Part shown: positions 42,516 to 51,221 of the stretch, in pieces
Layout: each line of letters starts with the position of its first letter
Numbering within the stretch: position 1 is the stretch's first letter
Origin: Neobacillus bataviensis
Lineage (GTDB): Bacteria; Bacillota; Bacilli; Bacillales_B; DSM-18226
DNA: 64,000 bases
Assembly (NCBI RefSeq): GCF_019969725.1
Contig: NZ_JAHXYW010000009.1
Coordinates: 124,001-188,000, forward strand
Direction of reading: 5' to 3'
The notes under the pieces: generated by a model
Seen by the model: only the letters and a program-made list of their open reading frames with translations
The model's database searches: none
Told to the model about the DNA's origin: nothing
Program-made: the position numbers and the translations under genes

Positions 42516-42992
42516 TCAGACGATTAAGTCATTTTCCGATTTTATATCAATTGCTTCTTGTAAAAGCCTTTGAAGAACAGCAGCGAATACTGCGATTACG
42601 ATTGAAGCAAAGATAGGGACCATGCCAATGATGATGAGACCAGGGGCATCGTCTAGATCGGCTACGAGATAAACAAATGGCAAAATAACCACAAACAAAC
42701 CACTGATTGTCAATGCACAGATTTTGATTTTATTTAGAGCTGTTACAGACCATTCAGAGAAAGCTAGGTTTCTGTCAATGTAACTTAAAAGTTTAAAAGC
42801 CTGATACAATGCCACGAAATACGGTATTACGGATACATAAACACCGATTAAAATGGGATACAGTATATGGTCATAATCTGGATTGACGGGATTTTTAGCT
42901 AACCAAGGCATTCCAAATATACCCAAAGCAAGAACCGGAATTCCCATTAGAATAACGGCGGTCTTTAAAAAAAATGTTGATCCTCGTTTCAT
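42516..42992 (-). CDS. DUF2975 membrane protein, 158 aa
   Basis: I chose ATG 42992 (GTGAGGTG upstream); the longer frame from 43100 adds a Lys/Asn-rich run without a ribosome site. Four hydrophobic segments (TAVILMGIPVLALGIFGMPW, ILIGVYVSVIPYFVALYQ, ICALTISGLFVVILPFVYLV and MVPIFASIVIAVFAAVL) match the DUF2975 layout. It partners the YozG-like regulator just downstream. Confidence 0.8.
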   Translation of the reverse strand: MKRGSTFFLKTAVILMGIPVLALGIFGMPWLAKNPVNPDYDHILYPILIGVYVSVIPYFVALYQAFKLLSYIDRNLAFSEWSVTALNKIKICALTISGLFVVILPFVYLVADLDDAPGLIIIGMVPIFASIVIAVFAAVLQRLLQEAIDIKSENDLIV

Positions 42993-43275
42993 TAAAAGCA
43001 CCTCACAAATTATTTTCAAATTGATTATAAGTAAAAATTTATTGAATTTCAATAAATTTTTACTCTTAATTAATATTTTATTATCGACTTTTAAATCCAT
43101 TCAATTTGTTAAAAATAAAAAGCACTCCTCGTTTTAAAGGAATGCTCTATGTTTTATCCGTTCATAACCTAACCGATAAGAATCACCAAAGTATCATTAA
43201 ATTGAGGTGTTTGACCGGAATTTAGAGTATAATCAATGGGATGCATCCTAAGATTAATGAATCGGAGAGAAACAA

Positions 43276-44433
43276 ATGTTTTTTCGTTTAATGTATCATA
43301 TTGTCTTACCTATTTATGTAATTTTTGTTATTTTTTCCTCGATAACGTTGAATAGATCCCAAAACGATTTTTTCCTCATCTTACTTGGGATTCTTTTTAT
43401 AACAAGTATTTATTTGGAAAAGACTTATCCGCGCTATTTTAAATATATATCAACTATTGAAATAATTTTGTTACTATTATTTCATTTTATAAGCCAACTG
43501 AATTGGTGTTTCTCCATATATATCATTTTACTTAGTAAATTATTATTTCAAATCAGGGGTGTCCTTAAAGGGGTTTTTCTTGGTTTTGTCTTGATTGCAT
43601 TTTACTCAGTTATTCGAATTTCGTATACTCCTCTCGATTCCTATAATATCCTTGCTGTTGGATCGGACTTTCTAACCTCGCTCGCTGTAGTGCTGATTAT
43701 TCAATACATCATTGAAGTGGAAAGACAAAAAAATGTGCTTAAAGAAGAGAAGAAGCGGGAAGAATTGCGTTTAAAAGAGGAAAAAATGATTCTTTTGGGT
43801 GAAATGGCAGCTGGACTTGCCCATGAAATTAGAAACCCTTTAACGATTATTCAGGGGTTTCTTCAACACTCTAAACAGAATCAGTATAATATACAACCTT
43901 GGTATGATTTAATCCTGAGTGAAGTCAAAAGGATGAATAAATTAACGGTCGAATTTCTTCAATTTTCAAAGCCAAATGTTTCTTTATATCAATCTCATTC
44001 TATCCATGAGTGTCTAAAGAGAGTAATCTCCTTAACTGAATCTAGAGCCAGCAGTCTAGGACATCAAATCGTTTACGTGGAATATAATCCGAATCTTTGT
44101 ATACCAATGGATTTCGATAAAATGGTACAAGTGTATGTCAATTTAATAAACAACTCCATTCAATCCATGATTGAAAGTGGCACGATTACGATTCGATTGT
44201 TAAAAGTGGAAAACAAAGCGGTTGTAGAGGTTATGGACACGGGTAAAGGTATTAATGAGGCCGATCTAAAAAAAATCTTTAATCCATTTTATACAACGAA
44301 ACCTGATGGAACAGGGCTGGGGCTTTCTATTTGTCAGAAAATCATTCAGGATCACGGGGGAACCATTAAGGCTGCAAGCACTCTGAATCATGGAACTTCG
44401 TTTACCATTTGTTTTCCTATGAATAATGCCTAA
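43276..44433 (+). CDS. Orphan sensor histidine kinase, 385 aa
   Basis: A membrane kinase. Residues 1-150 hold about five or six spans without a large external sensor, so it may sense within the membrane. The kinase core follows: GEMAAGLAHEIRNPLTIIQG with the phosphorylated His, VNLINNSIQSM (N box), VMDTGKGI (G1), FNPFYTTKPDGTGLGLSI (F and G2). The architecture resembles the sporulation kinase KinB and related orphan kinases that feed Spo0F. No response regulator is adjacent, which supports that view but does not prove it. Confidence 0.8.
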   Translation: MFFRLMYHIVLPIYVIFVIFSSITLNRSQNDFFLILLGILFITSIYLEKTYPRYFKYISTIEIILLLLFHFISQLNWCFSIYIILLSKLLFQIRGVLKGVFLGFVLIAFYSVIRISYTPLDSYNILAVGSDFLTSLAVVLIIQYIIEVERQKNVLKEEKKREELRLKEEKMILLGEMAAGLAHEIRNPLTIIQGFLQHSKQNQYNIQPWYDLILSEVKRMNKLTVEFLQFSKPNVSLYQSHSIHECLKRVISLTESRASSLGHQIVYVEYNPNLCIPMDFDKMVQVYVNLINNSIQSMIESGTITIRLLKVENKAVVEVMDTGKGINEADLKKIFNPFYTTKPDGTGLGLSICQKIIQDHGGTIKAASTLNHGTSFTICFPMNNA

Positions 44434-44465
44434 AGAAAAGTATAAATAAGCAATTCCGAGTAAAG

Positions 44466-44496
44466 CTGCCAGGTTGCCTATTCCTGGTAGTTTTTC
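44466..44496 (+). terminator. Hairpin terminator of the kinase gene
   Basis: CTGCCAGG (44466) pairs with CCTGGTAG (44483), five T behind. Confidence 0.65.
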
Positions 44497-44742
44497 ATTT
44501 TTTCGGTTGAGCATGCTCATTTACTATTTGTGAGTACAATAGTAAATGAGTGAGTTGAAAGTCAGGGAAAAATCTCTGCCTTCTTTCTACTGGGAGCATG
44601 AAAACAAAAATAATCAGTTTTTTTACACTAATATTAAAAAAGATATTGACATCCAGCAATCAGTGATGGTAAAATTAAAAATTTGCCAAAAAATTGATAT
44701 TGTGCTATTCTTAAGAGGGTTCATAATTTGGAGGTGATTTCT

Positions 44743-45219
44743 TTGTTTCAAGTTGGTGATTACATTTTTTATCCTCTGCAGGGTGCCGGGGTTATTGAGG
44801 CTATAGAAGAAAAGGAAATCTTAGGTGAGAAACAGCAGTATTATGTAATTAAAATGCCAATCAGTAAAATGCAGGTGTTGATTCCGATTGGGAAAGTAAA
44901 AAAATCACGGATTCGCTTAATATCGGATTTACTTACACTTGAAAACGTATTGCACATTTTTCATCATGGGCAAACCGATACAAATCTTTCCATGAAAGAA
45001 AGGTTCAAAATTAACACTGAAAAATTGAAAACGGGTAATATCAAAGACGGAGCTGAAGTTGTACGTGATTTAATGCGCATTAACAAAAATAAAGCACTAA
45101 ATTCAACTGAAAAGCAAATGCTTGAGAGTGCAAGGAAGATATTCATCAGTGAACTTGGTTTAATTAAAGGGATCACAGAAAATCAGGCAACGGAATTGTT
45201 AAACAACAAGGTCGGTTAA
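44743..45219 (+). CDS. CarD-like transcriptional regulator, 158 aa
   Basis: TTG 44743 lies seven bases after TTGGAGGTG; the ATG at 44728 overlaps that site. Residues 1-60 form the CarD_TRCF/RID domain (FQVGDYIFYPLQGAGVIEAI, KQQYYVIKMPISKMQVLIP) that binds the beta lobe of RNA polymerase. The rest is helical, with LSTEKQMLESARKIF-like character as in CarD's DNA-binding part. B. subtilis YdeB is the closest type I know. It probably modulates promoter opening, perhaps under stress. Confidence 0.8.
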   Translation: MFQVGDYIFYPLQGAGVIEAIEEKEILGEKQQYYVIKMPISKMQVLIPIGKVKKSRIRLISDLLTLENVLHIFHHGQTDTNLSMKERFKINTEKLKTGNIKDGAEVVRDLMRINKNKALNSTEKQMLESARKIFISELGLIKGITENQATELLNNKVG

Positions 45220-45414
45220 GTCTCTACATCATTAACTTCTTTATTTCCTCAACTTTATTACAACATTTCTACTATATTTCTGACCATTCGATTTTTTACC
45301 AAATGTTTTTATTTAGCCTTAATATGTCTTTAAAAACCTGATTCAAACTGGACGTTCATGGAGCCATATGGATGAAAAAGGTGAAAATAAATCATATGAT
45401 GGGGGGCGAAAAAA

Positions 45415-45612
45415 ATGTACGAGGCAAAAGGTTTTCAAAGTATAGACTTCGTTGAACTTATTCGGGAAGTCAATGATTTTCTTGGCTCATTAGAGGAAGG
45501 TAAGCTTATTGATGTAAAATACAATACTATTCCTCTTCTTGCAAGCAGTCATACCGAATATGGTGTTTACCCAGATTCAAAATATACTGCAATGGTAATA
45601 ATAAAGAAATAA
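45415..45612 (+). CDS. Cse60-like small sporulation protein, 65 aa
   Basis: ATG 45415 follows GGGGGGC. The pattern VNDFLGSLEEGKLIDVKYNT then YTAMVIIKK matches the small Cse60/DUF2758 proteins (about 60 residues), of which B. subtilis Cse60 is made in the forespore or mother cell under a sporulation sigma factor. The molecular role is unknown. The similarity is short, so the assignment is moderate. Confidence 0.5.
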   Translation: MYEAKGFQSIDFVELIREVNDFLGSLEEGKLIDVKYNTIPLLASSHTEYGVYPDSKYTAMVIIKK

Positions 45613-45635
45613 ACATAATCGTATTTTTAGTGTCC

Positions 45636-45785
45636 TTGTATATTTTTTCAAAAAGTGTTATTATAAAAAGGAATTATTTTTGTTCGGTGTAAAGGATAGT
45701 GAAACTCTTAACTTTCGCCTTGATGATCACTGAGTGCAAGGATAGTAATACAATGTGTGTCATTACACACTAGGAGGCAACAATT
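45636..45785 (+). promoter_or_regulatory. Promoter and cold-shock leader of the csp gene
   Basis: TTGTAT (45636) and TATTAT (45659) are 17 bases apart. The start near 45671 leaves a leader of about 115 nt, containing AAGGATAGT twice (near 45691 and 45738), and ends in AGGAGG. Long folded leaders that change structure in the cold are typical of csp genes. Confidence 0.55.
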
Positions 45786-45986
45786 ATGGAAAATGGTAAG
45801 GTAAAATGGTTTAACGCAGAAAAAGGATTCGGATTCATCGAACGTGAAGGTGGAGACGATGTATTCGTTCATTTCTCAGCTATCCAAGGCGAAGGTTTCA
45901 AGTCTCTTGAAGAAGGACAATCAGTAACTTTTGACGTTGAGCAAGGCCAACGTGGAGCCCAAGCTGCAAACGTACGTAAAGCATAA
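45786..45986 (+). CDS. Cold-shock protein, CspB/CspD type, 66 aa
   Basis: A five-stranded OB-fold RNA chaperone. RNP1 is KGFGFIER and RNP2 is DVFVHFSAI; the total length of 66 is standard. It binds single-stranded RNA and keeps mRNA unfolded in the cold. The strong AGGAGG site and the long leader suggest high expression. The final VRKA rather than VTKL-type end is a small family variation. Confidence 0.92.
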   Translation: MENGKVKWFNAEKGFGFIEREGGDDVFVHFSAIQGEGFKSLEEGQSVTFDVEQGQRGAQAANVRKA

Positions 45987-46004
45987 TTATTTAAAATAAA
46001 GATG

Positions 46005-46029
46005 GACTCTGTCAAAGAGTCTGTCTTTT
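46005..46029 (+). terminator. Hairpin terminator of csp gene
   Basis: GACTCT (46005) pairs with AGAGTC (46016), followed after TG by a T-run. Confidence 0.7.
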
Positions 46030-46172
46030 TATTTTTCAAGCTTATAAAAAATAATAACCCCACTCACGAATGAGCAGGGAATGAAAAACGGAAAATCAAA
46101 TGGTAAAGTAAGTATAGCACACAAATTAAGTGTTACCTAATATTTACTTGAATTTATGCTTTAAGATAATGA

Positions 46173-46439
46173 TTATCCATTAATAAGGTTTTCTATTTGT
46201 TTTTGTGAGAGTTGCTCACGTATAATTTCAACATTTTTTCCGCTTCCAATAAAAATTAGATCTTCATTATTGGATAAAGGTTTTCTACCTCTTGGTACAG
46301 ATTCTGTGTATTTTTTCCACACACCATTAATCTTTGCGAGTGAAACATCTCCTCTTTTCATCACCAAACCACCAATACTTTTTGGCATCATCAAACCTCT
46401 GATAAATTGATTTTTTGAAAAATAAAAATCTTCTTCCAT
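46173..46439 (-). CDS. Hypothetical protein, 88 aa
   Basis: ATG 46439 follows AAGGAG. A small soluble protein with a basic middle (VWKKYTESVPRGRKPLSNNE) and a helical end (IIREQLSQKQIENLING). No family recognised. It lies in the gap between the cold-shock and PhoU-like genes, and is probably transcribed alone. Confidence 0.5.
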   Translation of the reverse strand: MEEDFYFSKNQFIRGLMMPKSIGGLVMKRGDVSLAKINGVWKKYTESVPRGRKPLSNNEDLIFIGSGKNVEIIREQLSQKQIENLING

Positions 46440-46553
46440 TTATTCAACTCCTTAGTAATTAATAGTATATGCCAATTAGAAATAAACCATTTAGGTATTT
46501 TTATCTAGTATTAACGAAAAGTATGGCAAAACCCCTCTTCAGAATTCCTCTAA

Positions 46554-47168
46554 CTAAGCATTCTTCATAATAATTTCTTCAAATGTATTAGCCACTGATT
46601 TACAGCAGTTAGCGATTTCTTCTAGCTCTTCATAGATTTGTTTATATTTAATAATTCGGATAGGGTCTTTTTCTAAGGTAAACAAATTTTTAATGGATTC
46701 ACGGAAAATGTTGTCGCAATATGATTCTATTTCTTTAATTTTGATTGCGTGTTCTCTAATATTTAGCAATTTCTTTTTAGATAGGAGCTCAATAGCTGCA
46801 TCTATTTCAGATGTACAATTTTTGATGGCATCAACAAATTTAAGCATAAAATCGTCCATTTCCATCATTGAGTACATTTCAAATAGGGCAGCTGTATGGT
46901 ATAAACCGTCCAAAATATCATCCATGCATATTGAAAGAGCTAAAATATCTTCACGATCTATTGGAGTGATGAAAGTATTATTAAGTTCGCTAATAAGATC
47001 ATGTACCATGGTATCCCCGTTAGATTCAAATTCCTTCATGTTTTCAGAAAAAATTTTAAGATCATTAACATTATTTAATGTATAGTCAGCAAAATAGTTA
47101 GCACTTACTTTTAAATTTAAAGAAATACACTTTAAATAATTAAAAAACTTGTCTTCCTTTTTTGCCAT
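46554..47168 (-). CDS. DUF47/PhoU-like protein (YkaA type), 204 aa
   Basis: I chose ATG 47168, which has GTGGGGG upstream; the frame to 47207 has no support. The sequence is all-helical with the paired patterns ESNGDTMVHDLISELNNTFI, TPIDREDILALSICMDDILD and ELEEIANCCKSVANTFEEII, the two PhoU-type metal-binding EXXXD motifs. DUF47 proteins usually sit beside a Pit phosphate permease and regulate it, but no pit gene is adjacent here. Confidence 0.8.
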   Translation of the reverse strand: MAKKEDKFFNYLKCISLNLKVSANYFADYTLNNVNDLKIFSENMKEFESNGDTMVHDLISELNNTFITPIDREDILALSICMDDILDGLYHTAALFEMYSMMEMDDFMLKFVDAIKNCTSEIDAAIELLSKKKLLNIREHAIKIKEIESYCDNIFRESIKNLFTLEKDPIRIIKYKQIYEELEEIANCCKSVANTFEEIIMKNA

Positions 47169-47517
47169 TAAATTACCCCCACATTGTCCAACTCGTGTAA
47201 CTGCCAAAAAAAATTATTATAAAACCTTTATCAAAAGCTTTTAAATGCCATTACTATAATAAATGCAACTTTCGGTCAACTCGTAACGGCTTACGTCCAA
47301 ATCCCACAAGGTCAATTAGATTGTCTACCGGACATTGTAGGCTATTATGCTCTAAATAGTTGAAGGATAGGGGATCCGTATACAGTAAACTCGATGGGGG
47401 AGATTTGGAGCATTTGTTAATTCCCAAAAGAAGGAAATGCGAATAACATATATCCTAATGATCAACGACTTTTGCTTTAATTTTTACGAACATTAACAAG
47501 TAAAGGGGGTAGTCATT
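47169..47517. other. Intergenic region with coding remnant
   Basis: A frame without start (about 47262-47363) reads FGQLVTAYVQIPQGQLDCLP then DIVGYYALNS and stops, which looks like a fragment of a lost protein gene. The rest should hold the promoter of the next gene. Confidence 0.35.
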
Positions 47518-48210
47518 ATGTCAGCAAAAACAGGGTTTCTGCCCAGCTCATCCGGTTTTAAATTTGAAAACAGCTTTTCACCTGTTCCATTAAAGAAAAT
47601 AAATGTTTTGGGTTGGAAGATTCCATTCGGTAATGCATCGTATGGTCTATGCGGTGGAATGATTTATGCTGTCATGGATTACTTTGAAGCAAAAATCCAG
47701 ATCCCGTCCGTTCCGGAAGCCCCTTCATCTGGTCCATTGTTCGACTATATCGTTAACCGGCAGATAGAAAGCTTGCATTTGCCCTTTGGTCTTTTGAAAT
47801 ATCTGTTTCTGATGAATCCTCTTCTCCGGGCCCATGAAACTAAAGCTAGTAAATTAGGAGCTGCCCCGCAAAGGTCGTGGAGAATGATAAAAAAGGAATG
47901 GCCGAGAATAAAAAAGGATCTTGATAACGGCAAGCTTTCACCGCTTGGCTTAATCAGAGTAAAATCCTTTAATCCTTTTCAGATTAGACAACATCATCAA
48001 GTTCTGGCATATGGGTATGACTTGAATGAGAACCATCTTTTTATTAATATCTATGACCCTAATTTACCAAACGATGATTATCTAACTTTATCCTTAAATA
48101 TAGAAAATCCTGAATCGACCACAACTGTGGTTCATTCAAAATCATCTGTACCGATTTATTGTTTCTTTAGAACGGATTATAAGTTTAAGAGGCCGGAAGA
48201 TTTAAACTAA
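47518..48210 (+). CDS. Cysteine-peptidase-like protein, paralogue of the 35.5-kb gene, lectin part lost
   Basis: It matches residues 1-232 of the lectin-fusion protein over its whole length: GFLPSSSGFKFENSFSPVPL, YGLCGGMIYAVMDYFEAK with the Cys near residue 45, HHQVLAYGYDLN with the His near 158, and IYDPNLPNDDYL. It stops at TAA 48208-48210, where its relative has TGG. The sequence after the stop still reads ILSDSFVPGADM in the same frame and then decays. So the lectin domain was lost by a stop and later erosion. The catalytic-looking triad remains. Confidence 0.65.
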   Translation: MSAKTGFLPSSSGFKFENSFSPVPLKKINVLGWKIPFGNASYGLCGGMIYAVMDYFEAKIQIPSVPEAPSSGPLFDYIVNRQIESLHLPFGLLKYLFLMNPLLRAHETKASKLGAAPQRSWRMIKKEWPRIKKDLDNGKLSPLGLIRVKSFNPFQIRQHHQVLAYGYDLNENHLFINIYDPNLPNDDYLTLSLNIENPESTTTVVHSKSSVPIYCFFRTDYKFKRPEDLN

Positions 48211-48390
48211 ATTTTAAGTGACTCGTTTGTTCCTGGGGCTGATATGGAGCTTGATTGGAAACTTATACCATGGTAGTAAACTGCGAAGTAGAAGGAGAAA
48301 TTATTGTCCAGCAAAGCACCAAGAGGAAAGGGCCGAAACCGGGGAAGGTGAAGGCAACTAATTTTTTTGATATGATGAGACGAACATAAA

Positions 48391-48430
48391 AATAATCCAC
48401 CATTGAGTTCAGAGGCTCTGGTGGATTATT
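48391..48430. terminator. Hairpin, 12-bp perfect stem
   Basis: AATAATCCACCA (48391) pairs with TGGTGGATTATT (48419). It is one of two hairpins in the 48.2-48.7 kb gap, where I see no gene. Confidence 0.55.
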
Positions 48431-48470
48431 CCCTAATTAGCCGATCCCTTTGAGGGAACCTTCTATTACT

Positions 48471-48505
48471 GACCGGACATGTTGCTGCATGTTCGGTCTT
48501 TTTTA
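48471..48505 (+). terminator. Hairpin terminator
   Basis: GACCGGACATG (48471) pairs with CATGTTCGGTC (48488), followed by six T. Confidence 0.75.
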
Positions 48506-48711
48506 TTTATTCAATATTTAGTTTTATTATAACTTATATCTTAACGATAATACAGATTAGTAGAAAAGACCTTCAGGCAAAAGTCCTCCATTTTTTAACA
48601 ATATCTTTAAAAAATATTAATACCCCTTATACCTTCATTAAGTAATATTTTCATAGTAAGGGTTTGTAAACCTTTTACATATGTTTCAACTAAATGAAAA
48701 GGAGACAGAAA

Positions 48712-51042
48712 ATGGTACCTAATATTAGAGGGAAATCAAAAAAATTAACAGCCTTTTTAGTATCAGCAAGTATTTTCGGCAGTATTTGGATAGCACCAGT
48801 GGATGGACCAACAAAGGTTCAGGCCGCAGAGCAGGCTCTAACACAGGAGAATTTCGATCAAATCGCGAACGGGCAGCTTCCAGGAGGCTGGAAGCTTTTA
48901 CAGGGAGATGCTAAGGTCTTGGATGGCAAGCTGGTATTAACGTCACCATCTTCCGGTGCTCCTGCCAGAGTTGTGATTCCTTTAGGAAACCAAACAGGAA
49001 ATTATGTTTTTGAAGCGGAAATGACGTTTAAAAGTGCAGTTGAAGACACCCGATGGGCTTCGTTAATGTATCGTGTCCAGCCAAATACATATCCTTATTA
49101 TCAATTCGCAATGCGCAAAGGCACTACGGCGCTAAACGGACTGGAGTTCGCCATCAGAAATGAAAGCAATCAGTGGGTTGTGCCGGAAACGAATTTTTAT
49201 CCGGAAAATATGGCCTCCAATAAGACTTATCATGTCAAAGTGATCGTAAGCGGAAATCGTGTGCAGCAATTTATCGATGGCCAGCTTGTGGTTGATACGG
49301 ATCAGGCCGGGAAATGGACAAACGGGGATGTCGGATTCCAAGCGAACGGTACGACCGTTCAATTCGATAATGTAAAGGTCAATACCTACTCAAATGCACT
49401 TCCTCCATTAGGGAGTACGAACGCCTTTCTTCCTCAAGAAGTGAAAACGAATATCGTGAATCCGCCAACGATTATTTCGAAAACCGTTGCGAAGGAAGGT
49501 ACAGCTTCCGTGCTCATGCAGGCAAAACGGAACGAACAGGGGAAATGGACGGTTGAAGGGGCACCAATTGAAAACGCCCTTAAAAATATAAAAGGAAAAT
49601 TCATTCCGATTATCCAAGTGGAAGAACATTCGGATATAGAAGGTCTCGCAAATGTCCTGAAAGAAACCCAGACACAAGATTTTCAGATTTTATCCAGTAA
49701 TCCTGCGATCGTAAAAGAAATGCGCAGTTTTATTAAAACGGCCCGCGGTGCCCTTCTATACAACAAGGCAGCTTTCAATAAGAATGATATGGCGGCTTTC
49801 GCACGTGACATTCATAAAAGCGATGCGATGGTAGCGGTAGTACCACAAAAAATTCTGAGCCCTGAGACCGTTCACTATTTGCATAGCCGTGCGATATCGG
49901 TTTGGGGAATCGGCGCTGAGGATGTGCAAGCTGCCCATACGATGATTCATCTTGGAGTGGACGGCATTGTTTCTGAAAATCCTTCCGCTTCCATTGAAGC
50001 TTTGGGACAGTACCCAGAGAATACAATTGTACAGCGTCCGGTCGTGGCCGCACATCGCGGTGTGCCTTCCATTGCGCCTGAAAATACAATGGCTTCCTAC
50101 CGAAAGGCCTATGAAATGGGAGCAGATATGATCGAGACTGATGTACAGAGGACCAAAGACGGGAAACTGGTTATTATGCATGACTATTCAGTGGACCGTA
50201 CCACGAACGGAAAAGGAAATGTAAAGGATTTAACACTCGAGCAGATTCGGGCATTGGATGCCGGAATCAAGTTCAGTCCTGATTTCCAAGGAGAAAAGGT
50301 ACCTACTTTTAAAGAGTATTTAGATGAGTTCAAGGGGAAAGATGTGGTCCTGCTTGTTGAGATTAAGGCAGATGGCATCGAGAAGCAAGTGATGGAGGAG
50401 ATCGAGCAAGCCGGAATGGTTGATCATGTAGTGATTCAAAGCTTTAATTCCAACCATATCCGAAACACTCACGGTATCAACCCTGAAGTGGGCACGGGCT
50501 ATCTTTACTCTGCAGCTGTACCACCTACGATTGACGGCAGGCTAAAAAAGGCTCAGCAAATGATGCAGTACGGTGCCAGCATGAACGCGACCTTGAATGC
50601 TGACTATGGCAGTCTAAATCCGGAATTCATTCGTTACATGCGCCAGCGTGGATTCCTGAATATGCATTGGACATTTAGAAATGAAGATCATTTTGGGCAA
50701 GCCTTGGAGGCTGGCGTAGTCGGACCGATCACGGACTATACACAGTGGTTGACGGATGCCCCGATTCGTTTGGAAATTCCGAATAAAAAGGTCAACCTGA
50801 ATGTCGGAAAATCGGCAACGATTCAGGTCAAATCCTTTGTAAACTATCGTGAAGCCAAAACAGAAAATATTTCGACGACTCTCTTTTTTAATAATGGAGA
50901 AACGAAGGTTAAGGTTGATGGCAATACCATAACAGCACTTGAGCCTGGAAAGGTGAATGTGTTCGCGATGCATACATTCCAAATGCTTGGCAAGGAATGG
51001 CATTTAGTATCTGAGCCAATTGAAGTGACCGTAACAGAATAA
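48712..51042 (+). CDS. Secreted glycerophosphodiester phosphodiesterase, 776 aa
   Basis: I chose ATG 48712, with AAAGGAGACAG upstream. The signal peptide (KKLTAFLVSASIFGSIWIAP...VQAAE) ends near residue 40. Residues about 50-220 form a laminin-G/DUF1080-like beta-sandwich that may bind carbohydrate. Residues about 440-690 are the GDPD TIM barrel: AAHRGVPSIAPENTMASYRK with the catalytic His and Glu, ETDVQRTKDGKLVIMHDYSV with the metal ligands and second His. An immunoglobulin-like C-terminus follows. It cleaves glycerophosphodiesters, possibly from teichoic acid, outside the cell. Confidence 0.85.
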   Translation: MVPNIRGKSKKLTAFLVSASIFGSIWIAPVDGPTKVQAAEQALTQENFDQIANGQLPGGWKLLQGDAKVLDGKLVLTSPSSGAPARVVIPLGNQTGNYVFEAEMTFKSAVEDTRWASLMYRVQPNTYPYYQFAMRKGTTALNGLEFAIRNESNQWVVPETNFYPENMASNKTYHVKVIVSGNRVQQFIDGQLVVDTDQAGKWTNGDVGFQANGTTVQFDNVKVNTYSNALPPLGSTNAFLPQEVKTNIVNPPTIISKTVAKEGTASVLMQAKRNEQGKWTVEGAPIENALKNIKGKFIPIIQVEEHSDIEGLANVLKETQTQDFQILSSNPAIVKEMRSFIKTARGALLYNKAAFNKNDMAAFARDIHKSDAMVAVVPQKILSPETVHYLHSRAISVWGIGAEDVQAAHTMIHLGVDGIVSENPSASIEALGQYPENTIVQRPVVAAHRGVPSIAPENTMASYRKAYEMGADMIETDVQRTKDGKLVIMHDYSVDRTTNGKGNVKDLTLEQIRALDAGIKFSPDFQGEKVPTFKEYLDEFKGKDVVLLVEIKADGIEKQVMEEIEQAGMVDHVVIQSFNSNHIRNTHGINPEVGTGYLYSAAVPPTIDGRLKKAQQMMQYGASMNATLNADYGSLNPEFIRYMRQRGFLNMHWTFRNEDHFGQALEAGVVGPITDYTQWLTDAPIRLEIPNKKVNLNVGKSATIQVKSFVNYREAKTENISTTLFFNNGETKVKVDGNTITALEPGKVNVFAMHTFQMLGKEWHLVSEPIEVTVTE

Positions 51043-51056
51043 TTAGTTATAAAAAT

Positions 51057-51086
51057 GCGCCCTAATTTATTAGAGGCGCTTTTTTT
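51057..51086 (+). terminator. Hairpin terminator
   Basis: GCGCC (51057) pairs with GGCGC (51075), seven T behind. Confidence 0.7.
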
Positions 51087-51221
51087 GATATCGATAATTA
51101 GTTGATTTGAAGGACAGTCATTAATATTCTTTTGTCTGAATATTTAAACAAATAATGTTATAATAAACAATAAATAGGAACCTTACATAACAGAAGATGA
51201 TAGACAAAAGGAGTGTTGGAA

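Noticed and set aside
44546..44737. 63-codon frame before the CarD-like gene
   Set aside because: It begins without a ribosome site and ends inside the Shine-Dalgarno region of the next gene; it is probably leader or promoter DNA.
49756..50181. Long minus-strand frames inside the glycerophosphodiesterase gene
   Set aside because: The sense frame has a signal peptide and catalytic motifs throughout, so these are chance frames in G+C-richer DNA.
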